64,000 bases of DNA. Origin: JACJWR01 sp964547485. GTDB lineage: Bacteria; Actinomycetota; Actinomycetes; S36-B12; UBA10799. The notes under the pieces were generated by a model. That model was not told the origin of the DNA, did not search any database, and worked only from the letters and a program-made list of their open reading frames with translations. Numbering within the stretch: position 1 is the first letter of the stretch; each line of letters opens with the position of its first letter. The DNA lies in the NCBI GenBank assembly GCA_964547485.1, contig CAZJNU010000001.1:62001-126000 (forward strand). Direction: 5' to 3'. Both the position numbers and the translations under genes were made by a program. This document shows positions 8,450 through 16,636 of this stretch, piece by piece.

Positions 8450-10240
8450 ATGTCCGCACCCGCCTCCGGATCCGACAGCGCAGTGCTCCCGAGCGACACC
8501 CAACCTTCTCCGGTCTCACTCCGGATTGCCCTCGCCCAGGTCGATCCGTGCGTCGGGGATCTTGCCGGGAACGCGGCGATCGTGCTGCAGCAGACGCAGG
8601 CTGCCGTCGCGCTGGGCGCGGACCTGGTGGTCTTCCCGGAAATGATGCTGACCGGCTACCCGATCGAAGACTTGGCGCTGCGCGCCTCGTTCCAGGCGGC
8701 GTCACGGGCGGCGTTGACCACGTTGGCCGAATCGTTGGCAGCAGCGGGCTGCGGTGGGACGGCCGTCATCGTCGGCTACCTGGACGCCGACGAAGAACTC
8801 GAGCCGACCCGGCCCGGCCGCCCCCGCGGAGGTGCCCGAAATGCCGCGGCAGTGCTGCACGAGGGCCGCGTCGTCGCCAAGTACTTCAAGCACCACCTTC
8901 CCAACTACGGCGTCTTCGACGAGTTCCGCTACTTCGTCCCGGGGGACGCCGGCACAGTGGTGCGGATCAACGGTGTCGACGTCGCTTTGTGCATCTGCGA
9001 GGACCTGTGGCAGGACGGCGGACCGGTCGCGGAGGCGGCCCACCACCCGGCCGGACTGCTGGTCGTGATCAACGGCTCCCCCTATGAACGCGCAAAGGAC
9101 GATGTCCGTCGGGAGTTGTGCTCACGACGCGCAACCGAGGCGGGTTGCGCGCTGGCGTACGTGAACCTTGTCGGTGGTCAGGACGAACTAGTCTTCGACG
9201 GCGACTCGATGGTGGTCGCTGCCGACGGACGGCTGCTGGCCCGGGCGAACGAGTTCGTATCGGAACTGCTGGTACTCGATCTGTCACTACCGACCGGGAC
9301 GGCTCCGGCCGCAGCTGCACAGCTGACGACGCGGGCGCAGCCCCGACCAGCGATCCCGGAACCGGTGATCCCGCCGGAGTTGGCCGATGAACCCGAGGTC
9401 TATCTGGCGTTGGTCACCGGCCTGCGCGACTATGTTCGCAAGAACGGGTTCAGCAGCGTCACGCTCGGGATGTCAGGCGGGATCGACTCGGCACTGGTGG
9501 CCGCGATCGCCTGCGACGCGATCGGGGCCAAACATGTGCATGGTGTGTCGATGCCCAGCAGGTATTCCTCGGCGCACTCCCGCGACGACGCCGCCGAGCA
9601 GGCCCAGCGCACCGGGATGTCGCTGCGCACCGTGGAAATCGCTGCCATGTTCGACGCCTTTAGTTCACAGTTGGGCCTGACCGGTCTGGCGGAGGAGAAC
9701 CTGCAGGCTCGGATTCGCGGCACGACCCTGATGGGGATCTCCAATCAGGAGGGTCCACTGGTGTTGGCGACCGGCAACAAGAGCGAGATCGCGGTCGGCT
9801 ATTCCACCATTTACGGCGACGCGGTCGGCGGCTTCGCCCCGATCAAGGACGTTCCGAAATCTCTGGTGTGGCGGCTGGCCAGGTGGCGCAACGACGATGC
9901 GGCAAGGCGCGGCGAGACCCCGCCGATCCCGGAGAATTCAATCTCCAAACCGCCGTCGGCCGAACTGCGCCCCGACCAACTCGACAGCGACTCGCTGCCG
10001 GACTACGCGGTACTCGACGACATCCTGGACGCCTACGTTGAACACGACCAGGGTGCCCAGGAACTGCTGGATGCCGGTTTCAGCCATGACCTGGTGGATC
10101 GGATCGTGCGACTGATCGACACCGCCGAGCACAAACGCCGGCAGTACCCACCCGGACCCAAGATCACCTTCAAAGCGTTCGGCCGCGATCGGCGGCTCCC
10201 CATCACCAGCCGGTGGCGGGAACTGGCCGGGCCAGGCTAG
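8450..10240 (+). CDS. nadE: Glutamine-dependent NAD+ synthetase
   Basis: 596 residues. The N-terminal nitrilase-type glutaminase domain (residues about 25-290) shows the Glu-Lys-Cys set: FPEMMLTGY, KYFKHHLPNYGVFDE and ALCICEDLW. The C-terminal synthetase domain (about 320-590) carries the PP-loop SGGIDSALVAAIA, then GVSMPSRYSS and LATGNKSEIAVGYSTIYGD. The enzyme amidates deamido-NAD+ using ammonia channelled from glutamine. Bacteria without the nitrilase domain need free ammonia, so this is the long form. It is divergent from glnA2, a link between glutamine supply and use. The first 25 residues before SLRIALAQVD are not conserved in the family, so a later start is possible. Confidence 0.95.
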   Translation: MSAPASGSDSAVLPSDTQPSPVSLRIALAQVDPCVGDLAGNAAIVLQQTQAAVALGADLVVFPEMMLTGYPIEDLALRASFQAASRAALTTLAESLAAAGCGGTAVIVGYLDADEELEPTRPGRPRGGARNAAAVLHEGRVVAKYFKHHLPNYGVFDEFRYFVPGDAGTVVRINGVDVALCICEDLWQDGGPVAEAAHHPAGLLVVINGSPYERAKDDVRRELCSRRATEAGCALAYVNLVGGQDELVFDGDSMVVAADGRLLARANEFVSELLVLDLSLPTGTAPAAAAQLTTRAQPRPAIPEPVIPPELADEPEVYLALVTGLRDYVRKNGFSSVTLGMSGGIDSALVAAIACDAIGAKHVHGVSMPSRYSSAHSRDDAAEQAQRTGMSLRTVEIAAMFDAFSSQLGLTGLAEENLQARIRGTTLMGISNQEGPLVLATGNKSEIAVGYSTIYGDAVGGFAPIKDVPKSLVWRLARWRNDDAARRGETPPIPENSISKPPSAELRPDQLDSDSLPDYAVLDDILDAYVEHDQGAQELLDAGFSHDLVDRIVRLIDTAEHKRRQYPPGPKITFKAFGRDRRLPITSRWRELAGPG

Positions 10241-10290
10241 GCCGCGAACCCGCTCGGCAGCGCAGGTACGAGTGGACCCGCACGGGTGGC

Positions 10291-10296
10291 TACGAT
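10291..10296 (+). promoter_or_regulatory. -10 element (TACGAT) of the PqqD-B2 transcript, leaderless
   Basis: TACGAT ends 6 bases before the GTG at 10303. This matches the TANNNT-N6-start arrangement seen before many first genes here and implies that transcription begins at or within a base of the start codon. Confidence 0.45.
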
Positions 10297-10302
10297 GGCG
10301 CA

Positions 10303-10581
10303 GTGACAGATGATCGAATCCCAGTCCGGACGATAGGTGCGGTCGAGGCCGAGGTGGACGGTGAGCGGATCCTGCTGAGCCCCAAGGACTTCGCCTACTT
10401 CGGCCTCATCGGGGCGGGGGCCCCGGTCTGGGATCTTGTCGACGGTGCCCGCAGCATGGACGAGATCATCGCCGAACTGGAGCAGAGTTTCGATGCCGAT
10501 ACGGCAATCATCCGGGCGGAGACGCTGGACTTCGTCGATGCCCTGGCAGCCTCCGGTTTGATCGCGTTCACGTCGAGCTGA
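10303..10581 (+). CDS. PqqD-family peptide-binding protein (RiPP recognition element type)
   Basis: 92 residues from the GTG that follows TACGAT-N6. The protein has the PqqD pattern: an N-terminal strand region, LLSPKDFAYFGLIGAGAPVWDLVDGARSMDEII, then a helical C-terminus. PqqD domains bind leader peptides of ribosomal peptides and present them to modifying enzymes or to the B2 protease; in lasso clusters the equivalent is protein B1. It is followed 4 bases later by a B2-type protease gene, so the pair equals a split B1-B2 unit. No precursor peptide is seen beside it. The family call is firm; the substrate is unknown. Confidence 0.8.
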   Translation: MTDDRIPVRTIGAVEAEVDGERILLSPKDFAYFGLIGAGAPVWDLVDGARSMDEIIAELEQSFDADTAIIRAETLDFVDALAASGLIAFTSS

Positions 10582-10584
10582 CCC

Positions 10585-11187
10585 GTGGCCACGTCCCAGA
10601 CTTCCCAGCGGCCGCCGCCGATGGCGCGCCGCCGGGACGGAGGACGGTCAAGGCGTTTGCGGGGACGAGCGCGGGTGGCAGAAGCTGCCGGCCTGCTGGC
10701 GCTGGCAGGTGCCGCCCAACGCTGGGTGCCGATGGTGCGCTGGTCAGCCCTGCTCGGTCAACATCAAGGCGTGCCCGACAGTTGGCTCGATAGGCCAATC
10801 ACGGCGCTGCCTGTGCGGGCGGCCAGCCCGACGGAGTCACGTGTTGCCGGCGCCATCCGTCGCGGTTCTCGCCGACTCCCGTGGGAACCGACCTGCCTGG
10901 CGCAAGCCACCGCCGGGCAGATCATGCTGCGTCGCCGCGGCGAGCCTGGCGTGGTGGTGATCGGGCTTCGGCCGGTGCAGGTGGATGGGGTCACAGACTG
11001 GCAGGCCCACGCGTGGCTGCTCGGCCGACAAGGGGCCCTCACTGGCGGCCCGGCCGCGACCGGCTTCACCGCCACCACCGTCTTCATCCAGCCCGACGGC
11101 CTCCGGGCGACGGAGGTCCAACTCGGCGCCCCGGATCAGCCCGGTGCCGCCACCTCGACGCGGCCCTCGACCAATCGGATCACGTGA
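10585..11187 (+). CDS. Lasso-peptide-type B2 protein (transglutaminase-like cysteine protease)
   Basis: 200 residues, GTG start four bases after the PqqD stop. The core matches B2 leader peptidases: a hydrophobic N-terminal helix region (EAAGLLALAGAAQRWVP), then PWEPTCLAQATAGQIMLRRRG with the candidate catalytic Cys104, then IGLRP and QAHAWLLG with His142. The acidic third residue of the triad is not evident after the histidine; the following GALTGGPAATGF stretch has no Asp. B2 proteins cut the leader from precursor peptides. The C-terminal 40 residues are longer than usual, and the last 52 bases overlap the convergent ABC gene. Unlike true lasso clusters, no asparagine-synthetase-like cyclase is nearby. 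Confidence 0.75.
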   Translation: MATSQTSQRPPPMARRRDGGRSRRLRGRARVAEAAGLLALAGAAQRWVPMVRWSALLGQHQGVPDSWLDRPITALPVRAASPTESRVAGAIRRGSRRLPWEPTCLAQATAGQIMLRRRGEPGVVVIGLRPVQVDGVTDWQAHAWLLGRQGALTGGPAATGFTATTVFIQPDGLRATEVQLGAPDQPGAATSTRPSTNRIT

Positions 11188-12980
11188 TCCGCGAAGTCAA
11201 CTGTGGTGCGGCGATGGGCGATCACCAGCAGGGAGACGGCCGGCACCAGTGAGCTGAGAACCTGCAGGACGGCTGCCTCGGAGGCATCGTCGAGGGCGGA
11301 CGTCGCCTCATCCAACACCAAAAGTTGCGGATCTCGCAGCAACGCCCGCGCGATGGCGATCCGCTGCCGTTCACCGCCGGACAGTCGAACCCCTCGGTCC
11401 CCCAGCAGCGTGTCCAGCCCATCCGGCAGATCCCGGGCAAACCCCGCCGCCGCTTGGCCCAAGGCGTGCCAGCAGTCGCTATCCGTGGGTGGGTCGCCCC
11501 CAGCTCGGCGGGCCGACCACACCAGGTTTTCCCGCAAGGTCCCCGGCACCAGCACCGTCTCCTGCGGAACGTAGGCCACCTGGTCGCGCCACCATGACAA
11601 GTCGGCCGGGACAAGCGGTTCACCTGCCACCACCACCTCACCCTCGGCAGGTAACAACAGTCCAAGCGCAAGATCCGCGACCGTGGACTTGCCCGCTCCA
11701 GACGGCCCGGTCAGCACGGTGATATCGCCGCGGACAACATCGAAGGTGACCCGCCGGACGCCATTGTTGCTGTCGGGGTAGCTGAAGCTCACGTTTCTGA
11801 ATGACATCAACGGCTCGGCGGGCGGTCCGTGGCCCGTGCCGACCCCGACCGGCGGCGCTGCCCGATTGGGCGGGGTTCCACGGTCCGGCAGGGCGGCGCG
11901 GGACGTCACGACTGCGGCGGGTTGCTCGGCCTCGCCTCGAGCCTGCGCAGTCAAGTCGGTCAGATCACTCACCGCGGGCAGCAGATTCGCCAACTGTGCT
12001 GCGATCGTGGTCAGCTGCTGCACCTGTCGAGCGAGCCGCGCGACCAGCACCAGCATCACGACCACGGCGGCTGGCGGCACTTGCGCCCAGACTGCCAGCA
12101 GTACGAGCAGGGACGCGGCCAGCGCCAGTCCGACGGCGGAGAAGGCGGACACTGTGGCGGACCGGCGGACGTTGGCGATCTGCACCTCGCGGGTGCCCCG
12201 GAATGCCTCCGACAACTGGTTCGCCCAGGTGGCCGAGGCGTTGTGAGCGCGGACCAGCCGGAGTGAGTCCATCGAATTGAGCATCACCGACTGCAGGTGC
12301 CGACTGCGCTCCCCGAAGGCGCGGCCCAACCGGTGCGCGGGGCGGATCGCAGACGACAAAGCCACCCCCAGCACCAGCACCCCCGCTATCGCGACGGCGG
12401 CGACCCCCGGCGATACCAGCAGCGCCACCACAGCCGTCGCCACCGCCAACACAGCGGTGACCGCCAGGTGCATCAGTTGGGAGAAGGCCGCGCCCGAGCG
12501 GGACGCGCCACTGGTGACGACTTCGATCACATCGCTGCGCCTGCGCTGCAGCACAAACGTCCAGCGGGCAGCCAGGATCGCCTCAAATGCCTGCTGCCGG
12601 AGCCGATCGACCAACACCTGCTGCATCGAGACCGAGTTGATCGCCGAGGCACGGGTGATGATCGCCTGGACGGCCGTCAGCGCAACAAAGGCCGCCAGCA
12701 GCGCCCCGAGCGGAACACCAGACAGATCCACGTCCCCCAGTAGCGGCAACTGCCACCCGGTGGCTCCGTCAGCCACCGAGTTCACTATCGGGATCAACAG
12801 CAACAGGCTGACCCCACCGATCAGACCACTGAAGAAGAGCAGCACCATCTGCCCGGAGAGACGCCTCGGGGACAATTGCCAGGCGGCCGCCACCAGTAGT
12901 CGGGCGTCGGCCAGCAGACCTCGCCGATCGCCTCTGGCGGGCACGACCGTGGCCGCGTCGGTGTCGCCCTGGCCAGCCAT
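11136..12980 (-). CDS. ABC exporter, fused transmembrane and nucleotide-binding domains
   Basis: 614 residues. About six transmembrane helices occupy residues 30-330, followed by a Pro/Ala-rich linker. The ATPase domain (about 390-605) has Walker A GPSGAGKST, signature LSGGERQR, Walker B LLVLDEATSALD and an H-loop IAHRR. There is no N-terminal C39 peptidase domain, so leader removal would need a separate protease, consistent with the convergent B2 gene. It starts 5 bases after the sulfotransferase-kinase gene on the same strand and is the last gene of that operon. It is likely to export the product modified by its neighbours; the cargo is unknown. Confidence 0.88.
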   Translation of the reverse strand: MAGQGDTDAATVVPARGDRRGLLADARLLVAAAWQLSPRRLSGQMVLLFFSGLIGGVSLLLLIPIVNSVADGATGWQLPLLGDVDLSGVPLGALLAAFVALTAVQAIITRASAINSVSMQQVLVDRLRQQAFEAILAARWTFVLQRRRSDVIEVVTSGASRSGAAFSQLMHLAVTAVLAVATAVVALLVSPGVAAVAIAGVLVLGVALSSAIRPAHRLGRAFGERSRHLQSVMLNSMDSLRLVRAHNASATWANQLSEAFRGTREVQIANVRRSATVSAFSAVGLALAASLLVLLAVWAQVPPAAVVVMLVLVARLARQVQQLTTIAAQLANLLPAVSDLTDLTAQARGEAEQPAAVVTSRAALPDRGTPPNRAAPPVGVGTGHGPPAEPLMSFRNVSFSYPDSNNGVRRVTFDVVRGDITVLTGPSGAGKSTVADLALGLLLPAEGEVVVAGEPLVPADLSWWRDQVAYVPQETVLVPGTLRENLVWSARRAGGDPPTDSDCWHALGQAAAGFARDLPDGLDTLLGDRGVRLSGGERQRIAIARALLRDPQLLVLDEATSALDDASEAAVLQVLSSLVPAVSLLVIAHRRTTVDFADHVIRLVEGRVEVAAPG

Positions 12981-12985
12981 GTCGG

Positions 12986-14830
12986 TCAGCCTAGATCACC
13001 TGAGCGCCGAGCCTGCGGAGCCGCAACTGCACCCTCGATGAGGTCCAGCACCGTCTCGAGGGTGGATTCAGCGCGAGGGCGCCGCACCACGAACACGGGC
13101 ACAGAGTCGGCAAGTTCGGCCAGTAGCTCGAAGTAGCGCTGCTCGCCCAGCACCAGCGGGGCTACGCCGTCCCGACGGGTGTGGGCCACCAGCGCGGCCA
13201 GCCGCTGCGACCCGCGCGCCTCGGTGATAGTCACCCCGGCCGCCGACGGGGTCGGGTCCAACACGATGATCCGGTCGATCAGGTGGGGCACCTCTGCTGG
13301 GTCCTCCGGTCGGAAGGCCACTTTCGCCCGACCGCCGGCCAACCGCGGCAGCGCGTCGAACTCCAACGCAAACGAGGCAGCGGCATCAGCCAACAGGTGG
13401 ACATTGCGCGAGTAGGGCGTGGTCCAGGCGCGACCCTCTCGGAACTCGATCAGGGTGACATCGTCAATCAGCAAGTCATGTCCCCGCGCCCGCAATCCCA
13501 TCGACGTCGTCGACTTGCCGGCACCCCGATTCCCGGCAATCGCGACGGTGGCAGCCCCAATCCTGACGGTGGCAGCGTGCAGGCTGAGGTCACCGCGCTG
13601 CAGCATCGCCAGCGTCACACCCCACCCCTGCACCAGCCAACTCGGGTCGTCATCGGGCGCTTCCGGGTCGGGCTGCCAACTGACACTGACTCGACGTCCG
13701 TCTGCCACCATCAGCGCCGCCCCACCAGTGAACCGCACGACCGCCCGGTTGGGCGTCACCTGAATCCAGGGGCGGGGCCGCTGCGCCCCGTCGAGAATCT
13801 CCGGCACGTCCTCCTCGACGACCTCGATCCCCATCCGGTCGGGCAGATGCAGCCAATCGTGCCGCCGCTGCCGCCGCTGCGAATCCCGCACGGCGGCCAC
13901 GGACTGGCGCTGCTCGGTTGTCGAGGTCAGGTGGTATCCCAGCCTGATCATCTGCTCGCTGTGGTCGGCCTCAATCGCGAGGACCTGATCGTTCGACAAC
14001 TCGGCACGCCAACTGTCCACCGAACCCTGCCGGAAGAAGGTCCGCGTCTTTCTCCCCCGCTCACGGAACCCCTGTTCCGCCTCCGATTCGCGGAGCCGCT
14101 CGAAGCCGGCGACCCTGATCGCCTCACCGACCTCTGCCTCGGTGACAGCCAGACCCGCCCAGCGCAAGACCGGGAACAGGGTGCCAGCCGGATCCCGACT
14201 GATGTCCTCGTACCTGACCACTCGAACCGGGAAAGGTACGGAATCATCGGTCCAGGAGGCCGCATGACTGGACCAGGATCCCCACGGCTGGGCGCTGCGC
14301 ATCATCGCCGGACTGGTCGCCTCGAAAGTGTCCTCGGTGCCCAGCAGATCGATCGACTCGGCCAGACTCTTGCCGAAGAACGGCGCGTAGGAGCAAGCCA
14401 CCTGCCGGGGATCCCGGACTATCAGAATCGCCGCCCGGGTGGCGGCCGTGGGGAAGGGGTCAGCGGTTCCGTCCGCCGAACGGTAGGTCTCGTGGGTCTT
14501 GCGGAACAGTGGCGGGGCGTCCCCAGTTGGCCGGGCGGCGTCCTCGCGGAGGATCAGGGCGGTGCGCAGCCGGTCGACCTCCGAGGCGTCGAGCCAGCGA
14601 GGATCCAGCCCGAAGACCGACACGGCCGCCCCTAGATAGTGGGGCTGCCAGCCAGCATCCAACTGGTTCACCCCGAATAGATGCTGGTGGGTGCCCAACG
14701 CAGTGATCACCGCCCGCACCCAGGTGTTGCCCGATTTCGGAAACGAGGCCAACCAGACGGTCCTCCCGGACGTCTCGGGTGCCCGCTCGTCGACGTCGAA
14801 CTCGGCTTCCCCAGCGGGACTATTCAGCAC
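12986..14830 (-). CDS. Sulfotransferase fused to an HPr-kinase-like domain
   Basis: 614 residues from the GTG at 14830; the same frame is open a little further upstream. Residues about 20-310 form a sulfotransferase: the PAPS 5'-phosphosulfate loop ASFPKSGNTWVRAVI and the 3'-phosphate region IVRDPRQVACSY are intact. Residues about 320-600 form an HPr serine kinase/phosphorylase-like domain with P-loop AIAGNRGAGKSTTS and the following LLIDDVTLIEF acidic pair. Thus one polypeptide carries a putative sulfating and a putative phosphorylating domain. HPr-kinase-like proteins in lasso clusters phosphorylate precursor peptides. The GTG overlaps the upstream stop by 11 bases, so translation is coupled. 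Substrate unknown. Confidence 0.8.
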   Translation of the reverse strand: MLNSPAGEAEFDVDERAPETSGRTVWLASFPKSGNTWVRAVITALGTHQHLFGVNQLDAGWQPHYLGAAVSVFGLDPRWLDASEVDRLRTALILREDAARPTGDAPPLFRKTHETYRSADGTADPFPTAATRAAILIVRDPRQVACSYAPFFGKSLAESIDLLGTEDTFEATSPAMMRSAQPWGSWSSHAASWTDDSVPFPVRVVRYEDISRDPAGTLFPVLRWAGLAVTEAEVGEAIRVAGFERLRESEAEQGFRERGRKTRTFFRQGSVDSWRAELSNDQVLAIEADHSEQMIRLGYHLTSTTEQRQSVAAVRDSQRRQRRHDWLHLPDRMGIEVVEEDVPEILDGAQRPRPWIQVTPNRAVVRFTGGAALMVADGRRVSVSWQPDPEAPDDDPSWLVQGWGVTLAMLQRGDLSLHAATVRIGAATVAIAGNRGAGKSTTSMGLRARGHDLLIDDVTLIEFREGRAWTTPYSRNVHLLADAAASFALEFDALPRLAGGRAKVAFRPEDPAEVPHLIDRIIVLDPTPSAAGVTITEARGSQRLAALVAHTRRDGVAPLVLGEQRYFELLAELADSVPVFVVRRPRAESTLETVLDLIEGAVAAPQARRSGDLG

Positions 14831-15635
14831 CGGACACCACCGCCTGCGGCAGCCAGTCGAGCACAAGCTCAAGGTCCTCGGACATGGTGGACCGGGCAAA
14901 CCTCAGCCGTGCGAACGGCAGGTCCGCCAGTCGCAGGTGCGTGCCCAATTCCATCGTGGGATCGGACTCAGGTCCGGCGGCGCTCAGTACCCCTCGGGTC
15001 ACTAGCCGGGCGGCGGCCTGGAACCGCGATCTACCACGCAGGATCTCGAACGGCGCCTCACCGACCTTGCGGGGGTGGAACGACACCACAGCGGCCACCG
15101 GCCTGCTTCCGGTCGCCCGCGGCACAGACACCTCGCAGGCGTCCGACCGCGACCGAACCTCGATGCCGGCGAGCCCCTCCGCTGTGCAGTGCCGACGGGC
15201 TGCCAGAGCAGGGGCCTCGCGGGCGTGGACCACGAACTGGTCACCTTGCCAGCGGACCGGCACAAGTCCCTCTGCGAGCAGCGACCAGCCCTGACGGCCG
15301 AACTCGGCGACCAGTCCGACACTGTCCGACGGCGCACCCGTGAACAGCACGCACCCGTCCGCGGCCGGCATGACAAAGGCAGCGCCCAGCACGCACGAGT
15401 AGCCACGCCTCGCGAACGACAGAGGCTCAGCCCAACCGAACTGCAGGGCCCGTTCGCGCTGCGCGAGTGCACCCGGTTCCTCGGACCCGGCGACAGGTTC
15501 GGGCGTGACCACGGTCGACCCGTCAGCGGCAACCGTGACAGTTCCGAGACCGGGAAATCCGGCCAGCCACAGCTCACCGGAGACATCGATCCACGGTTCG
15601 TCCACGCTGACGCCAGCGCGAGACAAGGTGGTCAC
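14820..15635 (-). CDS. Degenerate HPr-kinase-like protein (probable pseudokinase)
   Basis: 271 residues from the GTG at 15635. The start was chosen because TATCCT lies exactly 6 bases upstream; the frame is open to an ATG at 15713, but those extra residues are Pro/Gly-rich and unlike the family. The layout parallels the C-terminal half of the next gene: an N-terminal beta-rich part, a central HPr-kinase core, and a C-terminal helix ending LDWLPQAVV. Where the neighbour has GNRGAGKSTT the protein has GAPSDSVGLV, so the P-loop lysine is lost. Where the neighbour has LLIDDVTLI it has LLAEGLVPV, so the acidic pair is lost too. It probably binds rather than phosphorylates, for example as a scaffold. 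First gene of the three-gene operon. Confidence 0.65.
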   Translation of the reverse strand: MTTLSRAGVSVDEPWIDVSGELWLAGFPGLGTVTVAADGSTVVTPEPVAGSEEPGALAQRERALQFGWAEPLSFARRGYSCVLGAAFVMPAADGCVLFTGAPSDSVGLVAEFGRQGWSLLAEGLVPVRWQGDQFVVHAREAPALAARRHCTAEGLAGIEVRSRSDACEVSVPRATGSRPVAAVVSFHPRKVGEAPFEILRGRSRFQAAARLVTRGVLSAAGPESDPTMELGTHLRLADLPFARLRFARSTMSEDLELVLDWLPQAVVSGAE

Positions 15636-15641
15636 CGAACC

Positions 15642-15647
15642 AGGATA
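15642..15647 (-). promoter_or_regulatory. -10 element (TATCCT) of the pseudokinase / sulfotransferase-kinase / ABC operon
   Basis: TATCCT on the minus strand is separated by 6 bases from the GTG at 15635, the leaderless arrangement. The same hexamer precedes the RNase P RNA gene. Confidence 0.45.
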
Positions 15648-15782
15648 CGTCGCAGGCCCCCTCGGACCACCCGAACCAGGTGTGAATTGAACTGGGCCAG
15701 ACACTGGCGCCAACCGGTGCGAGGTGTCACCATGGGTGCGTCCGGGGACTCCGCAGTGGAGCCTCGAGATTGGAGAATTCTC

Positions 15783-16616
15783 ATGTCCGAGCCCCTCTAC
15801 GGCGCTGGCCGCGCCTCAGCCCGCCGGATCACTGTGAACGATCTGGCCGCGGCCAAGGTCGCCGGCGATAGGTGGCCAATGATCACCGCCTATGACGCCC
15901 TCACCGCGGGGGTGTTCGACGACGCCGGGATCCCAGTGATGCTGGTCGGTGACTCCGCGGCGATGGTGGTCTATGGCTACGACTCCACCATCCCCATCAC
16001 TGTTGACGATTTGATTCCGCTGACCCGAGCTGTCGTTCGCGGCTCCCGTCGGGCGATGGTCGTGGCGGACCTACCGTTCGGCTCGTATCAGCAAGGGCCC
16101 GCGCAGGCCCTGGCCACTGCCACCCGGTTCATGAAGGAGGCCGGCGCCCATGCGGTGAAACTCGAGGGGGGCGAGCGGGTGCTGCCGCAGATTGAGGCGC
16201 TGGTGGCGGCCGGGATACCGGTGATGGGTCACCTGGGGTTAACGCCGCAATCGGTTCACGCGATGGGTGGCTACCGAGTCCAGGGACGCGGCGAAGCGGG
16301 CCAGACCCTCCTGCGGGATGCCAAGAGTCTGCAGGCAGCGGGTGCGTTCGCGGTGGTCCTCGAAGTGGTGCCGCACGAGCTCGGCGATGCGGTCACTCGC
16401 TCCCTGGCAATCCCCACAATCGGGATCGGCGCCGGCGCCAGCACCGACGCGCAAGTGCTGGTATGGCAGGACCTGGCAGGGCTGACGCCTGGAAAACCGG
16501 CCAAGTTCGTCAAGCAGTACGCAGACCTGCGCGGATACCTAGGGGACGCCGTCAAGTGCTGGGCTGACGAAGTCGTCGCCGGCACCTACCCCGACGGTGA
16601 GCACCAGTACAGCTGA
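15783..16616 (+). CDS. panB: 3-methyl-2-oxobutanoate hydroxymethyltransferase
   Basis: 277 residues. PanB makes ketopantoate from 2-oxoisovalerate and methylene-tetrahydrofolate, the first committed step to pantothenate and CoA. Diagnostic stretches are MITAYDALTAGVFDDAGI, MLVGDSAAMVVYGYDST (metal-binding Asp), VVADLPFGSYQ, AVKLEGG (metal-binding Glu), GHLGLTPQ and PTIGIGAGASTDAQVLVWQDL. The start at 15783 has GGAGA upstream; the long frame before it lacks family similarity and crosses the divergent operon. In mycobacteria panB also lies a few genes from glnE-glnA2, so the order is conserved apart from the intervening peptide-modification genes. Confidence 0.96.
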   Translation: MSEPLYGAGRASARRITVNDLAAAKVAGDRWPMITAYDALTAGVFDDAGIPVMLVGDSAAMVVYGYDSTIPITVDDLIPLTRAVVRGSRRAMVVADLPFGSYQQGPAQALATATRFMKEAGAHAVKLEGGERVLPQIEALVAAGIPVMGHLGLTPQSVHAMGGYRVQGRGEAGQTLLRDAKSLQAAGAFAVVLEVVPHELGDAVTRSLAIPTIGIGAGASTDAQVLVWQDLAGLTPGKPAKFVKQYADLRGYLGDAVKCWADEVVAGTYPDGEHQYS

Positions 16617-16636
16617 GGACCGGGCTGCCGGGGCGG

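Noticed and set aside
6349..9087. A 912-codon open frame on the plus strand
   Set aside because: It lies antisense to glnE and glnA2 and has the Arg/Pro/His-rich composition of a GC-rich shadow frame; the minus-strand genes are unambiguous.
10241..10302. Lasso or other RiPP precursor upstream of the PqqD-like gene
   Set aside because: The 62-base gap has no open frame with a start, ribosome-binding site or leader-core pattern; the opposite side (15636-15782) also shows none.
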